This document shows positions 8,905-19,656 of a stretch of DNA of 64,000 nucleotides, piece by piece. This stretch comes from Philopedon plagiatum (Eukaryota; Arthropoda; Insecta; Coleoptera; Curculionidae). Below the pieces are notes generated by a model. It was not told where the DNA came from, did not search any database, and saw only the letters and a program-made list of their open reading frames with translations. Made by a program: the position numbers and the translations under genes. How positions within the stretch are numbered: position 1 is the first letter of the stretch; every line of letters starts with the position of its first letter. Location: the NCBI GenBank assembly GCA_963971165.1, contig OZ020189.1:75907659-75971658 (forward strand). Direction: 5' to 3'.

Positions 8905-9450
8905 CTGGAAAAAATGTTAACTAATTTGTCATTTTCGAGGTTATTAATGTCAAAAAATGCGCTTTGGTAACGTATTTAAAAATATATAACGAGGGAGAAT
9001 AAAAACAGGCGACTTTTCATTTTTCAAAAAAAATGTATCTGATATATCATTTTCAAGGTTATTGAGGTCAGCAAATCTAATTTAGTTTAACGAATGTAAA
9101 CAAAATTAACGGCGGGGCAGAGGGAATAAAAAGGCGCGGGGTTTGGAATATCTCCAAAAATGTTAACTAATTTTGGGGGTTACTGAGAACAGAAAATCTA
9201 ATTTTGTTGAAACTTATTTTTAAAAAATTAACGGCGGTGGGGGAGATAAAAAGGAGCAACTGGGAAATTATCTAAAAATGTTGTTTTCGGGGTATTGGGG
9301 TCAAAATATTTAATTTTGTCTAATATTTAAAAAAACTAACGGGGGGAGGGGGACGAGCGAATGGCAATTTCCCCAAAATTGTTAACTAATATGTCAATTG
9401 AGGTCAGAAAATCTAATTTTGTCTAACGAATGTGAAGAGAATGAACGGCA
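8905..9450. repeat. Imperfect ~100 bp tandem repeat, about five units
   Basis: Five diverged units share the order AAAATGTTAACTAATTTG, then GGTTATTGAGGTCA, then AAATCTAATTTTGT, then TTAACGGCGGGGG-like, then GATAAAAAGG. No coding frame spans them. Confidence 0.55.
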
Positions 9451-9818
9451 CGGAACGGAATATTTCATAAGTTTTTAACGACGACTTATTAACAATAACA
9501 GGAAAAAAACCTGTCAAAACATACCTGAACAACTAGAAGGTCCTAATTTAAACCAGTACTAAATCTTAAACTTTCTTAGTGTATTTGAGCGTTAATGTTT
9601 AAACACGTGATTTTTTCAGTTTTTAATAAATCAACCCCTAAGGGGGTATTACAATGGAGATTTAAAGTTTGTTATGGAGTAAAATTTTTATACCGTGGAA
9701 GAAGTTGCGGGCGAAAGCTAGTTATTAAATAAAACAGCGATGCCAGCATATTATTATCTTATGTTAATAGGTAAACTGCAATTGCTGCAATACAAAATTA
9801 CCGTTAAAGTGTCAAAAA
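9451..9818. other. Non-coding right end of duplication copy 1
   Basis: AT-rich sequence without a supported gene. It ends at the junction with copy 2 and is repeated at 18477-18897. Confidence 0.5.
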
Positions 9819-10244
9819 TCAATGGTGTTGTAAGTGGAGTGTAAAGTAGAAATAGAACAGTTTTACTGTATATTTGATTAAATTTGTCAAGTTCACTAAT
9901 TCATTTATAGGATCACCAGCTAGGAATACTTCATTACCAACATCTTGTGTAATCTTAATTATTCTTGCAACACCAATAAACACAAAGTGATTCTCATAAC
10001 CATTTCCCTTCATGGGTTGCCACGCGGTTAACATAAGAGAGAGATCAGAAGTATGAAAATATATGTTACAGGCTTCTGCAGCTTTTTCATACTTTCTTTC
10101 CATATCATATGTATAAAATCTTTCGAATCCATACTCGGCTTCATGGACAGCATCAAATTTTAAGTTACTAAAGTGTTGTGATAGATTATCTATAGCGCTT
10201 GTTAGGTTATATGCTTCTCGTTGAGATGTATATGCTAACCACAT
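9819..10244 (-). pseudogene. A/B chimaeric gene, truncated at the duplication junction
   Basis: This is the second copy of the A/B fusion at 598-1201. The B-like module is cut at about 9870. The last ~19 residues of the open frame are read from unrelated non-coding DNA at the end of copy 1. This accidental fusion marks the breakpoint. One residue differs in the A part (Val to Glu). Confidence 0.7.
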
Positions 10245-10329
10245 CTTGTATGAGTATGTGACACTTAAAGTAAGTTCAGAGCTTTAAAAATTAATTTAGG
10301 AGGTGGGCGGAATTAAAAGAAAAATATAC

Positions 10330-10986
10330 CTATACATTTTTATTTTCAATACAACTTTTTACAAATTCATTACATACGAATGTTTCTACATCCTCCAGAA
10401 CACAATCTGAGTAAAAGTTTAATAATTCTAAAACACAGCAAACATTTAAACTATTTTCCATAGGTGAAATAACATCATATACATTTTTTAACAAATCGCC
10501 ATTTTTCATAGAGATTCCACTAACTAAAATATTGTAATATTTGGAAAATTCCTGGTTTTTTAAGATATCAACACGATATTTGATTAAATTTGCCAAGTTC
10601 ACTAATTCATTTATGGTATCACCAGCAAGGAATACTTCATTACCTCCATCTTGTGTAATCTTAATTATTCTTGCATCACCAATAAACACAAAGTGAATCT
10701 CATAACCATTTCCCTTCATGGGTTGCCACCCGGTGCTGTTGGAATAAATGAAACTTAACATAATTCCTTGATTAGTAAGGAAGGAAATCCATTGATCTTC
10801 ATTAAAAATCACATTTTGATTATATTTGTAGCCACAGATTTTAACAACAGGAATATATTTTCTCTCTAAGGAAAATCCAATGCTGACCCATTTGGATTTG
10901 GATTTGTTTATGTAGTAGATGGTTTCATTGATGAGAGCTGCATTGCGCTTCTTACTAAACTCTTGTTGGCTTGTTGGTTGATACAT
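10330..10986 (-). CDS. Unknown protein B, second copy
   Basis: The encoded protein is identical over all 218 residues to the product of 1287-1943, and the divergent arrangement with protein C is preserved. Both copies are apparently intact. Confidence 0.65.
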   Translation of the reverse strand: MYQPTSQQEFSKKRNAALINETIYYINKSKSKWVSIGFSLERKYIPVVKICGYKYNQNVIFNEDQWISFLTNQGIMLSFIYSNSTGWQPMKGNGYEIHFVFIGDARIIKITQDGGNEVFLAGDTINELVNLANLIKYRVDILKNQEFSKYYNILVSGISMKNGDLLKNVYDVISPMENSLNVCCVLELLNFYSDCVLEDVETFVCNEFVKSCIENKNV

Positions 10987-11149
10987 TTTCAGATGCTTGC
11001 TTGAAATAATTGTTGTAGAACTGTGGGTGAGTGCTTAAATAAGCAAGCGTGGTAGTGGGGATAATAAGCGTGGTAGTGGGGAGTAGTAAGAGTGGTGTGG
11101 GGATTTAAACACTAATCTTATAGATTTAAACATCATTTAGCGACTAACC

Positions 11150-11632
11150 ATGAATGAGTGTAAGACAGAACTTTTTATCGACATTCAAGGATATAACAGT
11201 TCCTTTGGATACATTCCAAAAGAATTAGCGATTTATGATGGTATTCGTTGCTCAAATTATCTGTTTAAATCACCATTTCAAAAAAATATGTTATCTGCTC
11301 TCGATCTCAAAATGGTTAAATGGGGCGAAGAGTATCATGGACTAAAATGGGAATTTGGAAATATAGAACTTAATGAAATTGATAATATTTTAAAGCATGT
11401 GTTAGAAGTTTACCAATCGCCCAAAATTTACGTGAAAGGGAATGAAAAAATCAACTTCTTAAAAAAGTTTTTGGATGAAGATTTCATATACGCTATTCCC
11501 ATTGACCAAGAACCAAAATTAAGTAAATTTAGGAAAATTCCAGAATGTTATTTTCACAAAAATGTGAATCCATGGCATTGTGCATTAGCAAACGTAAAAT
11601 TGTTATATAATTATAGGTATTGTTATGAATAA
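11150..11632 (+). CDS. Unknown protein C, second copy
   Basis: The protein is identical to the product of 2107-2589, with the same Ile-Asp-Ile-Gln-Gly N-terminal motif and Cys-Ala-Leu C-terminal helix. Confidence 0.65.
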   Translation: MNECKTELFIDIQGYNSSFGYIPKELAIYDGIRCSNYLFKSPFQKNMLSALDLKMVKWGEEYHGLKWEFGNIELNEIDNILKHVLEVYQSPKIYVKGNEKINFLKKFLDEDFIYAIPIDQEPKLSKFRKIPECYFHKNVNPWHCALANVKLLYNYRYCYE

Positions 11633-11659
11633 AAACCATTATTATATATATGTTTTTAT

Positions 11660-11878
11660 TATTATTGAATTTTATTTATAATACAAATATACTTTGAATA
11701 ATATATATCCTATTGAATATAAAAACACTACTAACAATATACTTAATAATACTAGACACACATTTGAATTACATTCTTCTATACAAGATTTTCTATACAA
11801 CTGATTCCATTCCTGTGTCACTATTGAAGTTTTATTGAAATAATATAATCTTAACTTATACTGTACAATGGTAGATAT
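11660..11878 (-). pseudogene. Duplicated 3' fragment of gene D, second copy
   Basis: This is the second copy of the partial gene D fragment at 2617-2835. It lacks the 5' half and start codon and sits beside the intact copy of gene D. Confidence 0.7.
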
Positions 11879-11896
11879 GTTTTTTATTATTGAATT

Positions 11897-12316
11897 TTAT
11901 TTATAATACAAATATACTTTGAATAATATATATCCCATTGAACATAGAAACACTACTAACAATATACTTAATAATACTACACACACATTTGAAGTACATT
12001 CTTCTTCTATACAAGATTTTCTATACAACTGATTCCATTCCTGTGTCACTACTGAAGTTTTATTGAAATAATATAATCTTAACTTATACTGTACAATGGT
12101 AGAATCATTTATAATATTATCATCTATTTTGTGGGTAAATAAACCATTATTTATATTCATTCTTTTCCATGTTGAAGGCCAACTATCATTATTTACATTA
12201 TTAACAGATAGACAAATAAATGTTTCTCGAACATTATGATCAACTTGTATGAACAAAGTATTGTTAACGAATGCTGATAGAAATAGAACTCCTACTGGTA
12301 GCAGAGCCATTTTCAA
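11897..12316 (-). CDS. Small type I membrane protein D, second copy
   Basis: Same signal peptide, glycosylation-rich domain and C-terminal membrane segment as 2854-3273. One Ile-to-Met change lies inside the membrane segment, a conservative difference. Confidence 0.65.
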   Translation of the reverse strand: MKMALLPVGVLFLSAFVNNTLFIQVDHNVRETFICLSVNNVNNDSWPSTWKRMNINNGLFTHKIDDNIINDSTIVQYKLRLYYFNKTSVVTQEWNQLYRKSCIEEECTSNVCVVLLSILLVVFLCSMGYILFKVYLYYK

Positions 12317-12465
12317 AATAAAATATTTTTCCAGGGTTCTTATGTTTTATATTCGTCACGAACTAAATCTTTTAGAATATCAATTACATTATTAACTTGA
12401 TCATCATCAGTCTTGGATTTCTCTTCCAAAATACTTATATGTTTGTGCCCCCAAGCTATGAAGCT

Positions 12466-13191
12466 CTAAATTGGATTAAATTTATTTATATTAAGCTCCA
12501 AATGTAATATTTTTTCCAACGCGCAACCTGAACCATTCTCCGCAAATATTGACATCTTTTCTTTTATTTCAGTCAAAAATTTCTTGTAAATATCAGATAA
12601 ATCTGTTATTGAAGTTATGACCTTATTTTTCGTATTAAACGATTTAGTTTCGATTGTCTCTTTTGTTTGTAAGAGATATTGTCCAAACAGTTCTACATTA
12701 ATCTTAACACTTATATGATTAACTAACTCTTCGGAAAGTAAACTTACAAACTTTTGTTGTACTTCATCAAAAAACTCTTCAATGTCCACGTACTTTTTCG
12801 ATGGAAGCAGCATGTAAGACACAATCCTGTTTTTAAACGCGGAAGTTAAAATTTTTACATTATCGTCACTTTTAAGTGCACTTTTATGTAGGTTTGACCG
12901 TAAATGCGCAGCAAGTTTATTTTTCACATACCAAGTATCACAATCTTTACATCGTGATAAAGTAAGTTTAGGTATAGGAGGTCTGTCTTTTATTTTAGCT
13001 TTTTTCATGGATACATCACATACCTGGGTATTAGCCTTTCTTTTTTTGCGAGAACAAGATGGCCTCATGGCACACGAATCGTTTTTATGTCTATACACGT
13101 TCGATTGATGAATAAAACTCTTGTTGCATTCACTGCACTGATACATCTTGAGAACTGAACAAAAAAGCAGAAAAGGTTGATATTTATTCAA
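12466..13191 (-). CDS. Two-zinc-finger protein E, second copy
   Basis: The protein matches 3423-4148 except for Lys-to-Asn beside the first finger and Glu-to-Lys in the basic linker. Finger cysteines and histidines are unchanged. The in-frame TAG and the open extension downstream of it are also preserved. Confidence 0.65.
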   Translation of the reverse strand: MNKYQPFLLFCSVLKMYQCSECNKSFIHQSNVYRHKNDSCAMRPSCSRKKRKANTQVCDVSMKKAKIKDRPPIPKLTLSRCKDCDTWYVKNKLAAHLRSNLHKSALKSDDNVKILTSAFKNRIVSYMLLPSKKYVDIEEFFDEVQQKFVSLLSEELVNHISVKINVELFGQYLLQTKETIETKSFNTKNKVITSITDLSDIYKKFLTEIKEKMSIFAENGSGCALEKILHLELNINKFNPI

Positions 13192-14108
13192 CAGTTCTTG
13201 GGATATTTTTAACTGGTCTCACAACACTTTGCACAATACTGTTTTTGCAAACTAAACAATTAATATAATATCAACGCTAACTAACCGCTGAGGATATATA
13301 TCTAACAAGGAGAAAGCACAACTGTCGAGCTCAAGGTGCGACTGCAGAATGGGAAGCGCAAAGAGAATATAAAGAGAATCCGTGTGGGCGGGGCATGCCC
13401 ATGCGCATCCGTATTGCGCAGATGTAAAGGAGTGGGGAGAGGAGTGGGGGGAGTTTTTAAAAGTTCATTTGGAAGCTCCTGTGGAGCTGGATTTGATATA
13501 AGAGTGGTAGGATTTGGTAGCTCCTTTGGAAGCTCCTGAGAGGAGAGAGGAGAGGGGAGAGGGGAGTTTTTTGCCGCCTGCGGTTTTTTTTTTTTTTTTT
13601 TTTTGGGAGCCGCCATTTTTTTTTTTTTGAGCCGCCATTTTTTTATATGCGCAGTAGACCAAAATGCGTACCACGCGCACACCGAGCGTGCCAGACATGC
13701 ACACGGAGTGTTAGGAGATGTACTTTGGTGTGTACATTCCAACCCACCCACTTTTAAGAATATAACTCCAATAGTGAAGCCACAAATAAAAAATTTGTTG
13801 TTTTGGGCGGGTCTACCGCTCTACATATGGGGTCTGTATTGACCTGTGTATTGTTCGAATTAGTACAACACTTGCGTTTTAACCGCACTTACCCTTTTAA
13901 GTAACGCGCTGTAATACGATGAAATGAGTGAAGCTTTGTGTAATGATCTTTAACGATTTAGAGTGGGGGAATTTGGTGGTGGTGGGAAGCTGTAAATCCA
14001 TGGATTAATGAATAATACTTCTAATTATTTGTTTGACATTTATAAAACATTTATTAAAATACAGGTTTACTTTTGAACAAAAATAACAATATGTTTATCT
14101 ACATTAGT
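13192..14108. other. GC- and purine-rich control-like region, second copy
   Basis: Duplicate of 4149-5066, with the same GCGC words and T-runs. The second T-run is a few bases shorter and one base in the GAGCCGCC word differs. No gene is supported. Confidence 0.4.
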
Positions 14109-14405
14109 CTACTTTATGTTTCTATTGCACATGAAACATGATTTCTGGGATACAGGAGGACCATCGAATTGTGTGCTCCAGTCAGGACGATTGTAATGTA
14201 TAAAACATGGCAATTTAATTTGAAGATCAAAACTTGATTTATAAGACATTGGTAATTTTCCCCATACATCCAAGAGTTCCAAATGATCTGCATAATTAAT
14301 TAGATATTCCAAAGGTAACATTTCTAGTTCATCTGTAGTAAAATCCTGCAAGGTTTTCTTTCCGCTTACATGACTAAACATTACATTAGCTGTTGGGCAA
14401 GACAT
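14109..14405 (-). CDS. Unknown protein F, second copy
   Basis: Identical in protein sequence to 5067-5363, including the C-terminal Cys-x2-Cys. Confidence 0.5.
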   Translation of the reverse strand: MSCPTANVMFSHVSGKKTLQDFTTDELEMLPLEYLINYADHLELLDVWGKLPMSYKSSFDLQIKLPCFIHYNRPDWSTQFDGPPVSQKSCFMCNRNIK

Positions 14406-14617
14406 AGTTTTTTTGCTTCCAATTCTTTAACTTTCTTTCTCTGTTGAGTTCGAAACTTTGTTTTAGCACTCTTAGATAGATTGGGAGGTGGATTGATTAA
14501 TATTAAATTGTTTTCTATGTACTCTTGTGGATTATAGCTTTCGCAATGTTCTGTGTCCCATGAATAATCAATAGGGACTGCTACAGACATCGTTGTGAAT
14601 TGTGTTAAATACTGCAA
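14381..14617 (-). CDS. Unknown protein G, second copy
   Basis: One Gln-to-Lys change relative to 5339-5575. The overlap with F and the A7 run at the junction are preserved. Confidence 0.5.
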   Translation of the reverse strand: MQYLTQFTTMSVAVPIDYSWDTEHCESYNPQEYIENNLILINPPPNLSKSAKTKFRTQQRKKVKELEAKKLCLAQQLM

Positions 14618-15087
14618 ATATTGAGAATTTATAGCAATAAATGTGGTGTGGCGGGTAGGAGGAATGGATTTGATATAAGAGTGGTAGGATTTGGTAGTGT
14701 GAAGAGTGCGTGTTGTGGAATGGTTTTAAGCTCCTGAGAGGAGAGGGGAGAGGAGAGGGGAGAGGAGAGGGGAGAGGGGAGCGGAGAGGGGAGCGGAGAG
14801 GGGAGCGGAGAGGGGATCCAAGAGTGGGGGGATTTTGGTAGTGTGAAGAGTGGGGGGATTTTGATAGGGTGAAGAGTGGGGGGATTTTGGTAGTGTGAAG
14901 AGTGGGGGGATTTTGGTAGTGTGAAGAGTGGGGGGATTTTGGTGGGGTGAAGAGTGGGGGGAAGTGGTGGGGTGAAGAGTGGGGGGATTTGGTGTATGGA
15001 TTTGATGGCATTTCCTGGAATTGAATGCAGTATATCCATATATAACCATGTAAAATGGATAATCCAAGGATTGGATTGATCTGATAC
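14618..15087. repeat. Purine-rich minisatellite, second copy
   Basis: Duplicate of 5576-6060 with one fewer 12 bp GGGGAGCGGAGA-type unit. A few bases are also missing from the TATATATCC stretch near 15060. Confidence 0.75.
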
Positions 15088-15091
15088 CGGC

Positions 15092-16078
15092 GATAACACT
15101 CTACTTAGACTTCAACCACTTGACCGCACCGTCTTTGGTTCCTTCAAATCTCACTACAATCGAGCAGTGAATGATTGGATGTCATGTAACCCAGGGAAAC
15201 CGCTGTCAATATACGAATGGCAGAAATGGTGGGCAGAGCATTCCCTCTTGCATTCACCAGCAAAAACATTATAAGTGGCTTCGCTGCAAGCGGCATTGTT
15301 CCTATGAACGAAGACATTTTCACGGACGATGATTTCCTCTCGTCCTATGCCACGGATCGTCCAAATCCAGAAAATGAGAATAATGCGACTAAAGCGATGT
15401 ATGTCAAAGCAGACATTCCCATTTCACCGCCTCCAGCCCCTTCTACCAGCTGCCAGGCTAAAGTGACTCCCGAAAGTATCAGGCCGTTCCCCAAAGCTGG
15501 GCCTCGGAAGCCAACTTTAAAAGGCCGCAAAAAAGGGAAATCCACAATTTTGAAGGCGACTCCAGAAAAGTTTGAAGTAGATAGGTATCGGTTCGTCCTT
15601 ACAGTTGTCAAAATTCGACGAAGGTATAGCCAAGAAAGTTGTTATGGTTAAGAGAATGTTGCAACTGGAAGAAAGCGACGAAGAAAATGATGAAGTAGTG
15701 TCTCCAAGAGGATCTTCTGATGACGATGACATTATGGCGGAGTATGAAGAGCAAGAAATTGAAGATGAAATCATAGACTACTCGACGGGGAAAAAAAGTG
15801 TCGTGGATATTTTGGGCCTTCCTAATGTGGTTAGAGAGATGGACCAATACGTAGCAGTCCTATACCAAAATCAAGTCCATCCTGGGAAGGTTGTAGCTTT
15901 TGATGAAGAAGGGGCTACTGTTTCTTCCATGATAAAGTCCCTCAAGTCGTGGAAATCGCCAGAAAAGGCAGATTTGTTGCATTATCCGTGGGTAGATGTC
16001 ATTGGTTCAATCATGCCGCCCAAGCAGATTTCCAAAAGAGGGTTCTATGTTATTCCTGAACTGTTTAAACTGGAATAA
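15092..16078 (+). pseudogene. Pogo/Tigger-type transposase remnant, second copy
   Basis: Duplicate of 6065-7051 carrying the same two frameshifts, so the element was already broken before the duplication. One Phe-to-Val change separates the C-terminal frames. Confidence 0.75.
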
Positions 16079-16626
16079 ATTGAGCACTTCCAGAATTTTT
16101 TTGGATTTTTCTATCCGTTTTTTAAAAATGTTAAATCTTTTTTATTTATATTTCAGGTTTTCTTTTCATTTCTTATGTTCGATATGGGATTGATACATAA
16201 AATAAAACATTTTATAAGAATAAAATATTCAGTACTTTAATAGCTGTTGTATGTTCCAAGGGACATGATATACTGTTCCAAGGTACCTGACGGTGTTGTA
16301 TCTTGGAACGTTTGCAGCCTGGGTAATAAAAAATTAGTAAGTAGCGCATATTTAGTAATAAGTTTTGAAAATTATTCGGAGGCGAAGTCAAAAGGTAGGG
16401 CTACATGACAAAATAATTTTCAGCCAGATGGAGACAAAAACTTGCAAAAAATTAAATAAAAACCAAAAACTGTTCCAAGGTACAGCACTCTCCCCTATAA
16501 AATGGAGAATGTCCTTAGGTCGATATATTTAATTTATATCGGTAAATGCAAAAGCTTTAATTCTTTCGCTAGTGCAAAACAGAATACCCTAAAATGACAA
16601 ATAAAATAAAGTAGGACTATTCTTTT

Positions 16627-17631
16627 TAGGAATAAGCGATATTTCACGAACTGTGAGTTAATAACTGATATTTCAAAATCACAGATAACGACTGCTACTA
16701 AATACAGTAAAAAAGCGTGACGTGATCACGGTCAAATAAAGCGACGCAACATTATAATCTTAACATTAAACAAGACAACGTGTGCTGTAGACCACCGCCT
16801 GCCGCTAATCGTAAAGTGAATATCCTAAAACATGATATCATAATATTTACACGGGCTGCAGACGATATCGTGCCTTATGTTATTCCGGCTATTTCGACTG
16901 TTGCGTAAAGTCGAAAATCCTATAACACCGAAATATTGATACGGACTGCAGAGGATATCGCGCCTTATGTTATTATGCCGTTATTTCGCGTCAGGCTATT
17001 GGATCGTTCTTTTTCACAGATCTTCGAAGTTAAAGTGTTTTAAACTGTGACTTAGTAAAAAAACGTGATCTAGTGAAAAAAGAACAGGGTACGGAAAATA
17101 ATATTTTTGTTGCTACATTGTTTAGAGAGCATTTAGATAATAAAATTTATCACAAATGTACGTCATTGAAATCCGCCGACTAACAAGAAAAAGACAAGTG
17201 AATTATGGAACTTCTTTGAACCCTTAGATGAAAATTGTGCAACACGCATAATTTTGTATATGTATGTATGTATACATAGGTATACATATTATTTCATTTT
17301 TATGAGTAATGTTTCTACGTTTGTGTTAGAAGAATATATTTTTTTGTTCATAAATATTCTGGAAATATTTATTCCAAGACTCCGTCCTCCGTCGCCTAAC
17401 GCTTAAATCATATTTTAAATTTGCACACTTACGGACTGAATATTAATAGAATTACACAATCCGGGAGTGGTGATCTGATATATCGCAATTCACGATATTT
17501 TGTTGAAGCTGTTCGCAAATTGTTACCTACTCGAAAGTCGTGATCACGTGACGCTTTTAAATCCCTGATATCAAAAAGTAACGATATCAGATATCATAGA
17601 TATTAAAAAATCACGATATCGCTCATCTCTA
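16627..17631. mobile_element. hAT-type MITE, second copy
   Basis: Duplicate of the element at 7601-8605 with the same ATTCTTTT target duplication, at an offset of 9026. Confidence 0.75.
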
Positions 17632-17660
17632 ATTCTTTTTGATTCTGGTCTGGGCGGCCT

Positions 17661-17703
17661 CCTGCTATCGCGATTTCTGGACCCTTACCCTTCATCAGGC
17701 AGG
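17661..17703 (-). ncRNA. Hammerhead ribozyme-like motif, second copy
   Basis: Identical to the motif at 8635-8677: CTGATGA and GAAA core, CCTGC/GCAGG stem I, palindromic ATCGCGAT stem III and a weak stem II. Confidence 0.5.
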
Positions 17704-17930
17704 CTCACACCCAGAGTGACTGACGAACAGAACACACTTTGACCAGAATCAACAAGAGACCTTATATCCAAACGTTCGAAATGTATAGGTAAGATGTAGT
17801 GGCTCGCGCCAAACTACTTTTACCTCTGTTGCTCCAAAACTTTTGGCTGCTAACATAATAAGTAAAATAATGTCGAATTTCTTCGACAGTACAAGTGCAC
17901 CACTGTACTATAATATAGGGAGGTTTTCCT

Positions 17931-18476
17931 CTGGAAAAAATGTTAACTAATTTGTCATTTTCGGGGTTATTAATGTCAAAAAATGCGCTTTGGTAACGTA
18001 TTTAAAAATATATAACGAGGGAGAATAAAAACAGGCGACTTTTCATTTTTCAAAAAAAATGTATCTGATATATCATTTTCAAGGTTATTGAGGTCAGCAA
18101 ATCTAATTTAGTTTAACGAATGTAAACAAAATTAACGGCGGGGCAGAGGGAATAAAAAGGCGCGGGGTTTGGAATATCTCCAAAAATGTTAACTAATTTT
18201 GGGGGTTACTGAGAACAGAAAATCTAATTTTGTTGAAACTTATTTTTAAAAAATTAACGGCGGTGGGGGAGATAAAAAGGAGCAACTGGGAAATTATCTA
18301 AAAATGTTGTTTTCGGGGTATTGGGGTCAAAATATTTAATTTTGTCTAATATTTAAAAAAACTAACGGGGGGAGGGGGACGAGCGAATGGCAATTTCCCC
18401 AAAATTGTTAACTAATATGTCAATTGAGGTCAGAAAATCTAATTTTGTCTAACGAATGTGAAGAGAATGAACGGCA
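17931..18476. repeat. Imperfect ~100 bp tandem repeat, second copy
   Basis: Duplicate of the five-unit array at 8905-9450. Confidence 0.55.
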
Positions 18477-18897
18477 CGGAACGGAATATTTCATAAGTTT
18501 TTAACGACGACTTATTAACAATAACAGGAAAAAAACCTGTCAAAACATACCTGAACAACTAGAAGGTCCTAATTTAAACCAGTACTAAATCTTAAACTTT
18601 CTTAGTGTATTTGAGCGTTAATGTTTAAACACGTGATTTTTTCAGTTTTTAATAAATCAACCCCTAAGGGGGTATTACAATGGAGATTTAAAGTTTGTTA
18701 TGGAGTAAAATTTTTATACCGTGGAAGAAGTTGCGGGCGAAAGCTAGTTATTAAATAAAACAGCGATGCCAGCATATTATTATCTTATGTTAATAGGTAA
18801 ACTGCAATTGCTGCAATACAAAATTACCGTTAAAGTGTCAAAAATCAATGGTGTTGTAAGTGGAGTGTAAAGTAGAAATAGAACAGTTTTACTGTAC

Positions 18898-19055
18898 AGG
18901 GTGTAAGTTAGGAACAATGAAATTTTATTTTCTATTAGATACAAGAGCCGCGTAAAATTTTCTTTTCTTGTTGGAGCTTTAAAAGTTTTAGTACTTTTAA
19001 TTTTAAGGTTTATTACAAAAAAAACTATACCATTTTATATTTGATTTTAAAATAT
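18898..19055. other. Unique spacer between the duplication and the LTR element
   Basis: This starts with CAGGGTGTAAG right after a TA, so it could be one end of a CAGGGTG transposon. No matching opposite end is seen. No gene. Confidence 0.35.
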
Positions 19056-19395
19056 TGTCACCAAAATTTCTTTTCACCTGTTCCCGGGTCACCCCTTCCT
19101 ACGCACCGTTCGACGCATGTCGATACGTCAGCCCGGCGGTAGGGCTGGAAGTGGTCGACCTCGAAGCAGGGAACAGCAGGAGAACATCAGTCATTACCTC
19201 GACGCAAGCGAGTCTACGACATCCCGAGCCATTTTCCTCCGGCCACGCGCTTTTAGACAGTATACAGGTAGGCCTAATTTTGAATTATTTTAGAAATGTG
19301 TAAAATATAAATTATTTCTTTTTAAATTAATAAATATAGCTGCATAATTAATAATGAAGCCAGGGTTTTAGTATTTTAGTTAAGATCCCGTGACA
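19056..19395 (+). repeat. Left LTR
   Basis: 340 bp, TGTCACC...GTGACA. It contains AATAAATATAG near the 3' side as a possible poly(A) signal region. The short plus-strand frame across it is not a gene. Confidence 0.9.
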
Positions 19396-19399
19396 ATTT

Positions 19400-19417
19400 T
19401 GGTGGAGGCGCCGTGTT
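19400..19417 (+). promoter_or_regulatory. Candidate primer-binding site
   Basis: TGGTGGAGGCGCC lies four bases after the left LTR. It begins with TGG, as expected for pairing to a tRNA CCA end. The tRNA cannot be named from the sequence. Confidence 0.45.
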
Positions 19418-19656
19418 TCGGCCAGAACGGATGTGTTTTCTGAATAATTGCCTTTTTGGTTTCGTTATTAATTTTTGCAAAATTCGCAAACTACTTATAG
19501 GTATCGATTTTATATTTTGTTTTACAGGGAAAAATGTATTTTTGAAATAGATATAAAATTATTAAAATGATATTTGCTGGTCAAAATTCTTAAAGAGGTC
19601 ATGATCAAGGTTATCGTTTTTATTTTTTGCGGATTGACCAAATGTTTTTTTACGTA

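Larger units (their letters stand above)
827..18897. repeat. Direct tandem duplication of 9.04 kb
   Basis: Bases 827-9870 are repeated at 9870-18897. The offset is 9043 in the left part and 9026-9027 after a purine-repeat contraction and a small deletion. Differences are scattered single bases and slippage indels; most proteins are identical or differ at one or two residues. At the junction (about 9870) the right end of copy 1 (TTTTACTGTA) runs straight into the left end of copy 2 (TATTTGATT) with 1-3 bp of shared sequence. Confidence 0.85.

Noticed and set aside
19055..19303. 82-codon frame in the left LTR and its 110-codon counterpart in the right LTR
   Set aside because: LTR sequence with no domain. 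The frame is a by-product of the GC-rich segment.
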